From: CAWGJF01 sp963822905
GTDB taxonomy: Bacteria; Bacteroidota; Ignavibacteria; Ignavibacteriales; Ignavibacteriaceae
Length of the DNA: 64,000 nucleotides
Direction of reading: 5' to 3'
NCBI GenBank assembly: GCA_963822905.1
Contig: CAWGJF010000003.1
Location: forward strand, 1-64,000
Positions 9,600 to 17,478 of the stretch are shown piece after piece. Position 1 is the first letter of the stretch. Each line of letters opens with the position of its first letter. Below the pieces are notes generated by a model. It was given only the letters and a program-made list of their open reading frames with translations, ran no database searches and was not told where the DNA came from. A program made the translations under genes and the position numbers.

Positions 9600-10106
9600 A
9601 TGGGGATTACAATAAAAAATCTTCTTGTTCTGTTCTTTACAGTATTTATCGGCGTTGGTGTTTGCCAGGAAAGTAATAGTTCTCCCATACCTGATTTTAC
9701 GGGTAAAACATCTTCCGAAAAAGAAATTAAATTATCTGATTACCGTGGCAAAGTGGTGTTATTAGATTTTTGGGCGAGCTGGTGTCCGCCTTGCCGCGAA
9801 GAAATGCCCGACTTAATTAAGTTTTATCGGAAACACAAAAGCCCTGAGTTTGAACTCATTGCTGTTAATATTGATAACGACACAGAGAATATGAATCATT
9901 TTCTGGAAAAGCTTTTTCCCAGACCAGACTTTCCTATAATAGTGGACAACAACCAAAAAATACCTGCCTTATTTAATATTGAAGCTATGCCAACATCAAT
10001 CTTTATTGATAAGAAGGGAACAATACGGTTCCGGCATGATGGCTTTAAAGAATCATACTTAGAAGATTATAATTCAGAATTAACTCAATTATTGAAAGAG
10101 AATTAA
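9600..10106 (+). CDS. TlpA/ResA-like thiol-disulfide oxidoreductase
   Basis: The 168-residue protein has a signal peptide (residues 1-22) and a thioredoxin fold of the TlpA/ResA type: PDFTGKTSSEKEIKLSDYRG, the redox motif WCPPC with Cys62 and Cys65, and the cis-proline segment AMPTSIFID. It should act in the periplasm, reducing or oxidising cysteines. It opens a five-gene operon; the next gene starts 2 bases after its stop. The DUF4266 protein encoded next ends in a Cys-Gly-Cys tail and the NusG_II protein has paired cysteines, both plausible partners. Family assignment is firm; the substrate is inference. Confidence 0.9.
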   Translation: MGITIKNLLVLFFTVFIGVGVCQESNSSPIPDFTGKTSSEKEIKLSDYRGKVVLLDFWASWCPPCREEMPDLIKFYRKHKSPEFELIAVNIDNDTENMNHFLEKLFPRPDFPIIVDNNQKIPALFNIEAMPTSIFIDKKGTIRFRHDGFKESYLEDYNSELTQLLKEN

Positions 10107-10108
10107 TA

Positions 10109-10327
10109 GTGGGAATGAGAATTCGAATTTTATTGCTGCTTGGAGCTTCTTTACTTTTGTACGGATGTGCCACAGTTAAACCATGGGAAAAAGAAAGTCT
10201 TTCTGATCCGATTATGATCATAGATGAGAACCCAATTAATGCAGGAATTAAAGAACATTTTCTGGATTACAGGGAAGGTGCAGAAGGAGCAACCGGAGCA
10301 GAAAGCGGGGGTTGTGGGTGTGGCTAA
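10109..10327 (+). CDS. DUF4266 lipoprotein with C-terminal CGC tail
   Basis: A 72-residue lipoprotein: MGMRIRILLLLGASLLLYGC with the lipobox cysteine at residue 20, then CATVKPWEKE, which is the hallmark start of DUF4266, and a glycine-rich end with GGCGCG. The start is a GTG at 10109 (an ATG at 10115 is the alternative). It is translated tightly coupled to its neighbours: 2 bases after tlpA-like and overlapping the next gene by 8 bases. DUF4266 proteins habitually sit between a thioredoxin-like gene and DUF3570/ApbE genes, as here. The conserved C-x-C may be a metal or disulfide site; this is inference. Confidence 0.85.
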   Translation: MGMRIRILLLLGASLLLYGCATVKPWEKESLSDPIMIIDENPINAGIKEHFLDYREGAEGATGAESGGCGCG

Positions 10328-11478
10328 AAAGTTAATATTGTTTCTCCTCATTCTTTTTAGTTTTTATAAAATAGACTTTGCCCAGATTTTGCCTGCTAAT
10401 GAAACCCAGGTAAATTTCAGCGGCTATTTTGATAATTTCAATGTATCGGTTCTATACCCTAGTATCTCAATTACCAAACACGTTTCTGAATCAACAAGCG
10501 TTACCGGGAGATACTTAGTTGATATGATAACGGCGGCATCTATCAGAAGCAATAACCCCACTCCCAAAGTAGATGTAGTAACATCTGCTTCCGGCAGAGG
10601 AGGAGATGGTCCCCCAACATTCGATGAAGTACGTCATGAAATTAATTTTGGTCTGACTCAATTAGTTGGCAGCGGGATTTTAACATTCGATGGTATCTTT
10701 AGTACCGAGAGCGATTACACTTCTTCTACTCTGATCGGGAATTTTACACAATATTTCGCAGAGAATAATACTTCCCTTCAATTAGGAATTGTAAGAAGCT
10801 GGGACAGGGTTTTCCCTAAAACTAAAGACTGGACAAAACGTAAAAACGTTACTACCATCAATGCAAACTTTTCACAAAACATCAGTAAGAGTTTAATACT
10901 TCAGCTGCTTTCTTCGTATACAGATAATAATGGGTTACTGTCAGATAATTACCAGCAGGTTCCGATTTCAATTGAAGGTAAAGACAGTTTATTTGATCCA
11001 ATTCATCCCGACCTGCGGATCAGGCGCGCAGCAGCTTTGTCAATTAAATACCGACTTAACGAGAAATCATCTTTACAATTAGGGTATAGATATTACTGGG
11101 ATTCCTGGGATATAAGATCAAATACTTATTCTGCTAATTATCAAAGATATTTATCAAAACACGTGATATTAGGAGTCGGGTTAAGAAGCAATTTTCAGAC
11201 ACAAGCATTTTTCTTTTAAACCGGAATATATAGCTCCCGAACGTTATATGACTTCTGATATAAAGTTGGATTCCGGTCATTCGAACGAACTTCAGCTCGA
11301 GATGATTTTAACGGGTGGAGACAGGCAGAATTTTCTTCCATTCCTTAAAGATGATCGTGTACAATATATTTTTGATCTGAATTTTTATTTACGCCATACT
11401 GATTCACCCTATTGGTTTAACAATTTGAATGATATGTTTGCAACAAATATTAATATAGGAATCAGGTACCGGTACTGA
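10320..11478 (+). CDS. DUF3570 protein, probable outer-membrane barrel, frameshifted near the end
   Basis: The GTG at 10320 overlaps the DUF4266 gene and gives a signal peptide (MAKKLILFLLILFSFYKIDF, AQ cleavage). The body is rich in alternating beta-strands typical of a DUF3570 beta-barrel, with two D-x-x-T-x-A-S motifs at residues 68-74 and 85-91 resembling ApbE flavinylation sites. The first frame stops at 11217-11219 (TTT TAA), but the next frame continues the family's C-terminus (KPEYIAPERYMTSDIKL ... INIGIRYRY) to 11478. Dropping one T from TTTT at 11214-11217 joins the two. This is either a sequencing or genomic indel or, less likely, a +1 slip at UUU UAA. Full length would be about 385 residues. 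Confidence 0.8.
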
Positions 11479-11542
11479 TATTAAATTTTAAAATAAGAAC
11501 GAACAGTATTTTGAATAATAAAATTTTAAAAGGAATTCAAAG

Positions 11543-12229
11543 ATGAACAGAAGAGATTTTCTTAAATATAGTTCTTTGGTTTTGCCGGCTACAGCAGCGA
11601 TGGGAATAATTAATCCGTTTACCAGTAAAGTTTTTGCAGAAGGAAAAAACAGCGGTTCGTTTTCGTTATCAGTTATTACGGATCAGCCTTCGCGAACAAT
11701 TCATACAATTGAACAGGCGATTAAAAATTCTGAATTTGGAAAAAGCACGCTGCAATTTACTGAATACAAACTCAACGGGAGACATGTCGGCGATATTGCT
11801 TATATAAAGTCCCGTAAACTAATTGATTACCACAAAGATGCGGATGAATTTTCCATTCAACTAAACGATTCCGCGAATTCTCTTTCACTGCCTAGAGTGA
11901 TGGACGAACCTATTCTGCTTAGGTTCTCATCAGAGCAAAATCAACCCGATCCCGGCAACATAAATATTTTCAGAGGTGATGCATTGATCAAACAACTTTC
12001 ATTAGATAATGATTTGGGTCAATACAGGGTTGAAGGATTAAAAGGTCACCTTGATTTGAGTGTGAGAAATAAATCCGTGAAAATAACTTCTGCAACATGT
12101 AAACATAAAACCTGTATGAATATGCAGCCAATATCCAAACCCGGGGAAAACCTAATCTGCATACCAAATCAGATTAATATTTCTATAGCCGGAAAAAATT
12201 CTTTTGGTGTTGATAGTATTACTTTTTAG
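11543..12229 (+). CDS. Tat-exported NusG domain II protein
   Basis: The 228-residue product starts with a twin-arginine signal (MNRRDFLKYSSLVLP, Arg3-Arg4). Its C-terminal 100 residues fit NusG_II (pfam07009): NIFRGDALIKQLSL, then VRNKSVKITSATCKHKTCMN, the helper SKPGENLICIPNQI and a final DSITF. The C-x-x-x-x-x-C-M pattern is normal for the family. NusG_II proteins often sit beside ApbE and flavin/quinone electron-transfer genes, as here (ApbE starts 16 bases later). An AAAAGGAATT site precedes the ATG. Folding with a cofactor before export would explain the Tat signal; that is inference. Confidence 0.8.
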   Translation: MNRRDFLKYSSLVLPATAAMGIINPFTSKVFAEGKNSGSFSLSVITDQPSRTIHTIEQAIKNSEFGKSTLQFTEYKLNGRHVGDIAYIKSRKLIDYHKDADEFSIQLNDSANSLSLPRVMDEPILLRFSSEQNQPDPGNINIFRGDALIKQLSLDNDLGQYRVEGLKGHLDLSVRNKSVKITSATCKHKTCMNMQPISKPGENLICIPNQINISIAGKNSFGVDSITF

Positions 12230-12245
12230 TGATGAATAAATCGGA

Positions 12246-13271
12246 ATGAAATTTACATCTATCACTTTCCTGGTTTTCATTTTAACATTCCTTTCTGTTT
12301 TTGTCCAAGCCCAGGACGATACTACAATGTACCAGGTTTCGGTAACAAAGTATTTAATGGGAACAACAGTTGAAACTACCGCCAGAAGTTCTGATATAAA
12401 TCTTTGCAAACAAGCTTTGGTTTTTGCTTATGAAGAAATGCAGCGTGTTGAAAATTTATTGAGCTGCCAGAAAGACAGCAGTGAAATATCCGCTATAAAC
12501 AAGGCTGCAGGTGTTCATCCCGTTAAAGTAGGGTATGAAACATTAGCTATGCTGCAGCGTGGAAAGGCTTATTGCAAAAAATACAATGGAGTTTTTGACA
12601 TAACCATTGGTCCGCTTTCAGATCTATGGGGGTTCAGTGAAGAGAAGGAAATTGTTCTTCCTGAAGACAATGAAATCAAAAAGCTGGATAAGTTAATCAA
12701 TTATAAAGACATCATTATAAATGAAAAAGACACCACGGTATTCCTTAAGAAAAAAGGAATGGCAATTGATCTCGGCGGAATTGCAAAAGGATATGCGATT
12801 GACAGAGGATCAGCGGTTTTAAAAGAAAACGGAATAACAAACTTTATTTTAAATGCTGGTGGAGATATTTATGTCTCCGGTATAAAAGATAAAAACACGT
12901 TATGGAAAGTTGGAATAAAGCATCCTCGTAACACGAATGATATTATTGCTGAGTTTGATTTGAAAGATTATGCTGTTGCAACCAGTGGTGATTATGAAAG
13001 ATTTAAAATAATAAATGGAAAACGTTACCATCACATTCTTGACCCGGCAACTGGTTATCCGGGAACTTTATCAGAAAGCTCTACAATTCTTGCTCAAACT
13101 GCAGAAGAAGCTGATGCAACTGCTACGTATGTTTTTCTGTTAGGTTGGAAAAAAGTCTTAAACGATAAAAACATTAATTATCCTCTTTTAATTGTGGCTT
13201 CAGATGGAAGTCTTCATTACAACAAGGAATTTGAAAATAATTATAACCTGCAATTGATTAATAGCCGATAG
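12246..13271 (+). CDS. apbE: FAD:protein FMN transferase
   Basis: The 341-residue protein has a Sec signal (residues 1-22, ending VQAQ). It carries the ApbE core: EEMQRVENLLSC, the VFDITIGPLSDLWGF segment, MAIDLGGIAKGYAID, NAGGDIYVSG, the YHHILDPATGYP motif and AEEADATATYVFLLG near the end with the Mg-binding acidic/Thr residues. ApbE attaches FMN through a phosphoester to Ser or Thr in D-x-x-(S/T)-G-A-(S/T)-like motifs of envelope proteins. The two such motifs in the DUF3570 protein of the same operon are candidate targets. Its 3' end overlaps the convergent gamma-glutamyltransferase gene by 14 bases. Confidence 0.93.
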   Translation: MKFTSITFLVFILTFLSVFVQAQDDTTMYQVSVTKYLMGTTVETTARSSDINLCKQALVFAYEEMQRVENLLSCQKDSSEISAINKAAGVHPVKVGYETLAMLQRGKAYCKKYNGVFDITIGPLSDLWGFSEEKEIVLPEDNEIKKLDKLINYKDIIINEKDTTVFLKKKGMAIDLGGIAKGYAIDRGSAVLKENGITNFILNAGGDIYVSGIKDKNTLWKVGIKHPRNTNDIIAEFDLKDYAVATSGDYERFKIINGKRYHHILDPATGYPGTLSESSTILAQTAEEADATATYVFLLGWKKVLNDKNINYPLLIVASDGSLHYNKEFENNYNLQLINSR

Positions 13272-14970
13272 CCAATCCGCCACCACGTGGATCATCGGCA
13301 CCATAAATGATTTTATTTTTGTTGTCAATCATTATTCCTTCAGCGATTCCAAGTATGCGTTGTTCTGCTCCTTCATCGACAAAATTATAACCCATAGCTT
13401 GAAGCTTTTTCCTTACATCATCTGTCAGTGATTTCGGTTCGTAGTAAATTGAATCGGGTATCCATTGATGATGAATTCTCGGCTTTTCAATTGCATCGTT
13501 GATATTCATATCAAAGTCTATACAATTTAAAATAACCTGGAGCACAACGGTAATAATTGTTGATCCACCGGGTGAACCGACAATGATAAAAGGTTTTCCA
13601 TCTTTCAGAACAATTGTCGGGGTCATCGAACTTAACATTCTCTTTTCAGGTTGAATGGAATTTGCTTCTGTACCGAGAAGCCCAAACTGATTTTGTGTTC
13701 CCGACTTTCCGCTGAAGTCATCCATTTCATTGTTTAAAAGAAAACCGGCACTGTCAACAACAATTCCAGATCCAAATGATGAATTAATTGTAGTTGTAGT
13801 GCTAACAGCATTTCCGAAAGAATCATAAACTGAGTAATGAGTCGTTTCAGTGCTTTCATGAATTTTCGCAACATCAAGACTTTTGATTTCGCTAGATGGA
13901 ACGGCTTTATCCCTTGAGTTTTCTATCCTGTTAAAAATTGTTTTTGCATACTCTTTAGAAATTAAGTCTTTTTCCGGAACCGTGTAAAAATCAGCGTCGC
14001 CGAGATGATAAGTTCTGTCAGCATAAACATATTTCATTGCTTCCACCAAATGATGAATATATTCTGCGCTGTTCCAGCCCTCATTCTTAAGATTATAATT
14101 TTCAAGAATGTTAAGTAATTCTACAAGAGCAATTCCGCCTGAGCTGGGCGGAGGCATTGAGACAATATCGTAACCGCGGTAAGTTCCAACAACCGGTTTT
14201 CTTTCAACCGGTTGATATTTTTCAAGATCCTCTTCTGTAATATATCCGCCCATAGATTTTATTTGCCTGATAAACAGCTCCGCAGTTCTGCCTTTGTAAA
14301 AACCATCATCCCCCTTTTCTTTTATTAACCCAAGAGTTCGTGCAAGATCATTTTGAACAAACAATTCACCCTTTTTATATGTCGTGCTGTCCTTCATAAA
14401 TATTTTTTTCGTTGAAGGATATTTCTCAAACAGGGGAATGCTGTTGTTAAAATATCTTTCGTCTCTTTCATTTAATTCCCATCCGTTTTTTGCAAGATCA
14501 ATTGCAGGCTGAATAACTTCTGAAAGAGAAAGTGTTCCATATTTTTTTAGCGCATAAATTAATCCTGCCACACTACCCGGGATACCAGCAGAAGTTGTTC
14601 CCTGCAGACTTAACTCAGGAACAAATTCACCTTCTTTGTTTAAATACATATCTCTGGAAGCAGATAACGGAGCTTTTTCCCGGAAATCAATAGTTACGTT
14701 TTTTCCATTTGCAAGATGAATAACCATAAATCCGCCGCCGCCGATATTTCCCGCTGAAGGAAAAGTGACCGCCAATGCAAAGCCTGTAGCAACTGCTGCA
14801 TCGATTGCATTACCGCCTTTCTTAAGTATTTCAACTCCCACTCTGGAAGCATAATAACTTGCCGAAACAACCATTCCGTTTTCTGCACTTACGGGTTTTG
14901 GTTTCTGACCACAGGAAAACTGTAGAACAAGCGCAATTAATATTAATACGGAAAGGAATATTTTTTTCAT
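13258..14970 (-). CDS. ggt: gamma-glutamyltransferase, lipoprotein
   Basis: The 570-residue precursor has a lipoprotein signal (lipobox LQFSC, Cys20), unusual compared with the soluble E. coli enzyme. Family features are intact: GGNAIDAAVA, GNIGGGGFM, IDFREKAP with the glutamate-binding Arg97, the autocatalytic TTHYSV site with Thr376 as predicted nucleophile and cleavage point, NNEMDDFS, LSSMTPTIV and GSPGGSTII. It would hydrolyse or transfer the gamma-glutamyl group of glutathione and related peptides in the envelope. The gene lies 1 base after the radical SAM gene and is probably co-transcribed with it. Confidence 0.93.
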   Translation of the reverse strand: MKKIFLSVLILIALVLQFSCGQKPKPVSAENGMVVSASYYASRVGVEILKKGGNAIDAAVATGFALAVTFPSAGNIGGGGFMVIHLANGKNVTIDFREKAPLSASRDMYLNKEGEFVPELSLQGTTSAGIPGSVAGLIYALKKYGTLSLSEVIQPAIDLAKNGWELNERDERYFNNSIPLFEKYPSTKKIFMKDSTTYKKGELFVQNDLARTLGLIKEKGDDGFYKGRTAELFIRQIKSMGGYITEEDLEKYQPVERKPVVGTYRGYDIVSMPPPSSGGIALVELLNILENYNLKNEGWNSAEYIHHLVEAMKYVYADRTYHLGDADFYTVPEKDLISKEYAKTIFNRIENSRDKAVPSSEIKSLDVAKIHESTETTHYSVYDSFGNAVSTTTTINSSFGSGIVVDSAGFLLNNEMDDFSGKSGTQNQFGLLGTEANSIQPEKRMLSSMTPTIVLKDGKPFIIVGSPGGSTIITVVLQVILNCIDFDMNINDAIEKPRIHHQWIPDSIYYEPKSLTDDVRKKLQAMGYNFVDEGAEQRILGIAEGIMIDNKNKIIYGADDPRGGGLAIGY

Positions 14971-14971
14971 A

Positions 14972-15958
14972 TCAGTTATTAAAAGGATTTATTCTGTCTT
15001 CATTAAAATTTGGACGGTAGGTTCCAGTACTTTCCATTTCCTGTGTCCAACCATTTTTCAATCCATATTTGTCCAAAAGATTTAACGCTCTTTCATATTC
15101 AGAGTTTCTAATTGAACGATCTATAAGAATATCTCTGTGAGATTTATTCGCCGGGTAATACTGTGACATAAGTGAAATATGAATATCCGGGCTAAGCTCT
15201 TCAGCAATAAATTTAAAAACCATTTCTGTTTCTGATAAATCATTCGGCAGAATCAAGTGCCGGATGATCAAACCCCGCACAACGACATCTCCTTCATAAA
15301 TAAGTTCATCACCAACCTGCCGATACATTTCTTTTATTGCTTCTTTGGTTTTTTCAAAATAATTGTCAACCAGAGAATATTTTTTTGCATATTCACTATT
15401 GCCGTATTTAAAATCAGGAAGATAGATATCAACGACTCCATCATACAGTTTTAACATTTCAACAGAATCATATCCGTTTGTATTATAAATGATTGGAAGA
15501 TTAAGCCCTTTCTCCGCTGCAAGGTATATGGATTTTAATATTGTTGCTGAAAAATGCGTTGGAGAAACCAGCCCAATGTTGTGACAGTTTTTATTTTGTA
15601 ACCCGAGCATTATTTCTGCCAGACGTTCGTGTGTTACTTCATTCTTTAGTTCGGTTTTTGGATTCTGGCTTATCTCAAAGTTCTGACAATAAATACATTT
15701 CAAATTACAATTCCCGAAAAAAATATTTCCAGCGCCAAGTGTTCCGGATAAAACAGGTTCTTCACCAAAGTGAGGAGTGTAAGAAGAAACAATAGGTAAA
15801 TGTCCGCTTGTACAAATTCCAAATTCATTATTGATGCGATCAACTTTGCAATCGCGTGGACAACTTCTACAGGAAACAAGATTTTTATAAGCTGTTTCTG
15901 CGCGAATATAAAGTTCCCCTGAGTGAAATAATTTTATGTAAGATGGTATGAAATTCAT
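14972..15958 (-). CDS. PflX-like radical SAM protein
   Basis: A 328-residue protein with the radical SAM motif C-x-x-x-C-x-x-C in FFGNCNLKCIYCQN. Upstream is a second cysteine set (CRSCPRDCKVDR and GICTSG) typical of the COG1313/PflX-like relatives of pyruvate formate-lyase activating enzyme. The order continues with PTHFSATIL, YNTNGYDS, YLPDFKYG and RHLILPN. It should bind a 4Fe-4S cluster and S-adenosylmethionine; the substrate of this family is not established. The coding end lies 1 base before the ggt start. No pyruvate formate-lyase gene is visible in the window. Confidence 0.85.
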   Translation of the reverse strand: MNFIPSYIKLFHSGELYIRAETAYKNLVSCRSCPRDCKVDRINNEFGICTSGHLPIVSSYTPHFGEEPVLSGTLGAGNIFFGNCNLKCIYCQNFEISQNPKTELKNEVTHERLAEIMLGLQNKNCHNIGLVSPTHFSATILKSIYLAAEKGLNLPIIYNTNGYDSVEMLKLYDGVVDIYLPDFKYGNSEYAKKYSLVDNYFEKTKEAIKEMYRQVGDELIYEGDVVVRGLIIRHLILPNDLSETEMVFKFIAEELSPDIHISLMSQYYPANKSHRDILIDRSIRNSEYERALNLLDKYGLKNGWTQEMESTGTYRPNFNEDRINPFNN

Positions 15959-16063
15959 TCCAAAAAAATTAACAACTTAGAATATTAAATAAAATCCGGA
16001 TTGAAAAAACGAATCATTCAAAGAAATGAAATAAGATACTGTAAACCAAAAGTTATTTAAAAT

Positions 16064-16089
16064 AAAAAAGGCGCCATCAAGACGCCTTT
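16064..16089 (-). terminator. terminator of the first RRM gene
   Basis: AAAGGCG / CGCCTTT pairs around a short loop, and read on the minus strand it ends in TTTTTTATTTT. It lies about 25 bases after the RRM gene stop at 16114. Confidence 0.8.
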
Positions 16090-16113
16090 CAGAAATCATA
16101 ACAGAAAATCTAC

Positions 16114-16365
16114 TTAGTCGCGGGATTTAGCTTCATTAACTACGATATTTCTTCCATTTAATTCTGACTCGTGCAATGCCTTAATTGCTTTTTGGGCATC
16201 GTCCTGGTTCTCCATCTCAACAAAACCAAAACCTCTGGATCTCCGGGTATCGCGGTCTGTAATAACTTTTGCAGAAACTACAGTTCCATGTTGTTCAAAT
16301 GTTTCTTTTAACTCTTCGTCGTTTACCGACCATGGGAGAGAACCCACAAATAACTTAGTACTCAC
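16114..16365 (-). CDS. RRM RNA-binding protein (cold-shock type)
   Basis: The 83-residue protein is one RNA recognition motif: RNP2 is KLFVGSLPW and RNP1 is SRGFGFVEM, with the expected spacing. Small single-RRM proteins in bacteria of this type are often cold-induced RNA chaperones. The start is a GTG, with AGAGG a few bases upstream. A close paralogue lies at 49668-49919; the two share a GTG start, almost the whole sequence and a matching hairpin in the leader. It is monocistronic with its own terminator. Confidence 0.92.
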   Translation of the reverse strand: MSTKLFVGSLPWSVNDEELKETFEQHGTVVSAKVITDRDTRRSRGFGFVEMENQDDAQKAIKALHESELNGRNIVVNEAKSRD

Positions 16366-16869
16366 TAGAACCTCTAAAAAAATAATAAATAATACATCTG
16401 GACTATTTCCAGAAGTACCAAAATTAACTATAAAGGAAGCTATTAACTAATTAATTCTATTAATAACTCATTTTGAACAAATTTTTGAAGATATATTTTC
16501 ATTACAACATTCTTATAAGCCATCTATTTAAGCTGTTAAAGATTTTTTGGTGAAAATTAGCCGGGACTGGCGAATCTCCACCAATCTGGCAAATCCGGAA
16601 AATGTAAAAATGCTGTAATTCAATATTAATTCTGGTGGCATATACTTTGGACAACCGTTCCGTTATGCCGTCTCTTTTATTGTGTGGTTTTATTCCAGTA
16701 AAAAATATTCAAAAAGCATTTTTAAAGAGATAACCTGTACAGCGGGGATAATTTCAAATATACCAGCTTCTTCACAGAAAGAATCCCTGGTTCGAGAAGA
16801 CCCAGAAAAGATTTACAGTAATAACTCTGTTGAATCTAAAATATATAATCAATTAATTATGGAGGTACT
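16366..16869. other. divergent intergenic region before the acetate cassette
   Basis: Roughly 500 bases holding the RRM leader and the acetate operon promoter. TGGCATATACTTTGGA at 16636-16651 resembles a sigma-54 -24/-12 element (GG-N10-G), though the second G-C pair is G-G. An open frame at 16682-16921 overlaps the transporter start and is not considered real. GGAGGT at 16860-16865 is the ribosome site of the transporter gene. Confidence 0.4.
16397..16413 (-). promoter_or_regulatory. leader hairpin conserved with the paralogous RRM gene
   Basis: TCTGG / CCAGA arms around a 7-base loop sit 32-48 bases upstream of the RRM start codon. The same arms and loop length, next to the same TACCAAAA phrase, occur at 49953-49969 upstream of the paralogue. 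The two leaders otherwise differ, so the hairpin looks selected. Confidence 0.5.
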
Positions 16870-17442
16870 ATGTCAGATGCAACAAGAATTGCCGACACCA
16901 CAGCTAATCCGGCTCCTTTAGGATTACTAGGATTCGGTATGACAACTGTTCTCCTCAATTTGCATAACGCAGGGTTCTTTGCCTTAAGCAGTATGGTTCT
17001 TGCAATGGGAATCTTTTACGGCGGAATGGCCCAGGTTTTTGCAGGCTGGATGGAATGGAAAAAAGGCAATACATTCGGAACCGTCGCATTTACTTCATAT
17101 GGCTTGTTCTGGTTAACGCTGGTCTATCTTATTGTAATGCCCAGTTGGGGTGGTGTAACCAAGGCTGATGAGGGAGGAATGATTGCATATCTAATTTTAT
17201 GGGGGCTATTTACTTTTGTTATGTGGATCGCTACATTGAAAAAAAACAAAGCATTACAGGTAGTCTTCTTTACATTGTTCATTTTATTCTGGCTGCTTGC
17301 TCTTGGTGATGCTACCGGAAATGCAACCTTAAAAACATTCACCGGTTGGGAAGGAATTATCTGTGGTCTGTCTGCAATTTACCTTGCGTTTGCAGAAGTT
17401 TTAAATGAGACTTATGGAAAAGTTGTACTTCCTATTGGTTGA
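16870..17442 (+). CDS. satP: acetate uptake transporter, GPR1/FUN34/YaaH family
   Basis: The 190-residue membrane protein has six predicted helices and the family signature NPAPLGLLGFGMTTVLLNLHNAG near the N-terminus (residues 14-36), plus GIFYGGMAQVFAGWMEWKKG and GLFWLTLVYL. This family moves acetate and succinate with protons. A strong GGAGGT lies before the ATG. The acetyl-CoA synthetase gene begins 36 bases downstream, so import and activation of acetate are expressed together. Confidence 0.88.
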   Translation: MSDATRIADTTANPAPLGLLGFGMTTVLLNLHNAGFFALSSMVLAMGIFYGGMAQVFAGWMEWKKGNTFGTVAFTSYGLFWLTLVYLIVMPSWGGVTKADEGGMIAYLILWGLFTFVMWIATLKKNKALQVVFFTLFILFWLLALGDATGNATLKTFTGWEGIICGLSAIYLAFAEVLNETYGKVVLPIG

Positions 17443-17478
17443 TTAATTTTTTCATAATCTAATGTTAGGAGTTAAGCT

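Noticed and set aside
16682..16921. 79-residue plus-strand frame
   Set aside because: It overlaps the clear start and ribosome site of the acetate transporter in another frame and has no family features.
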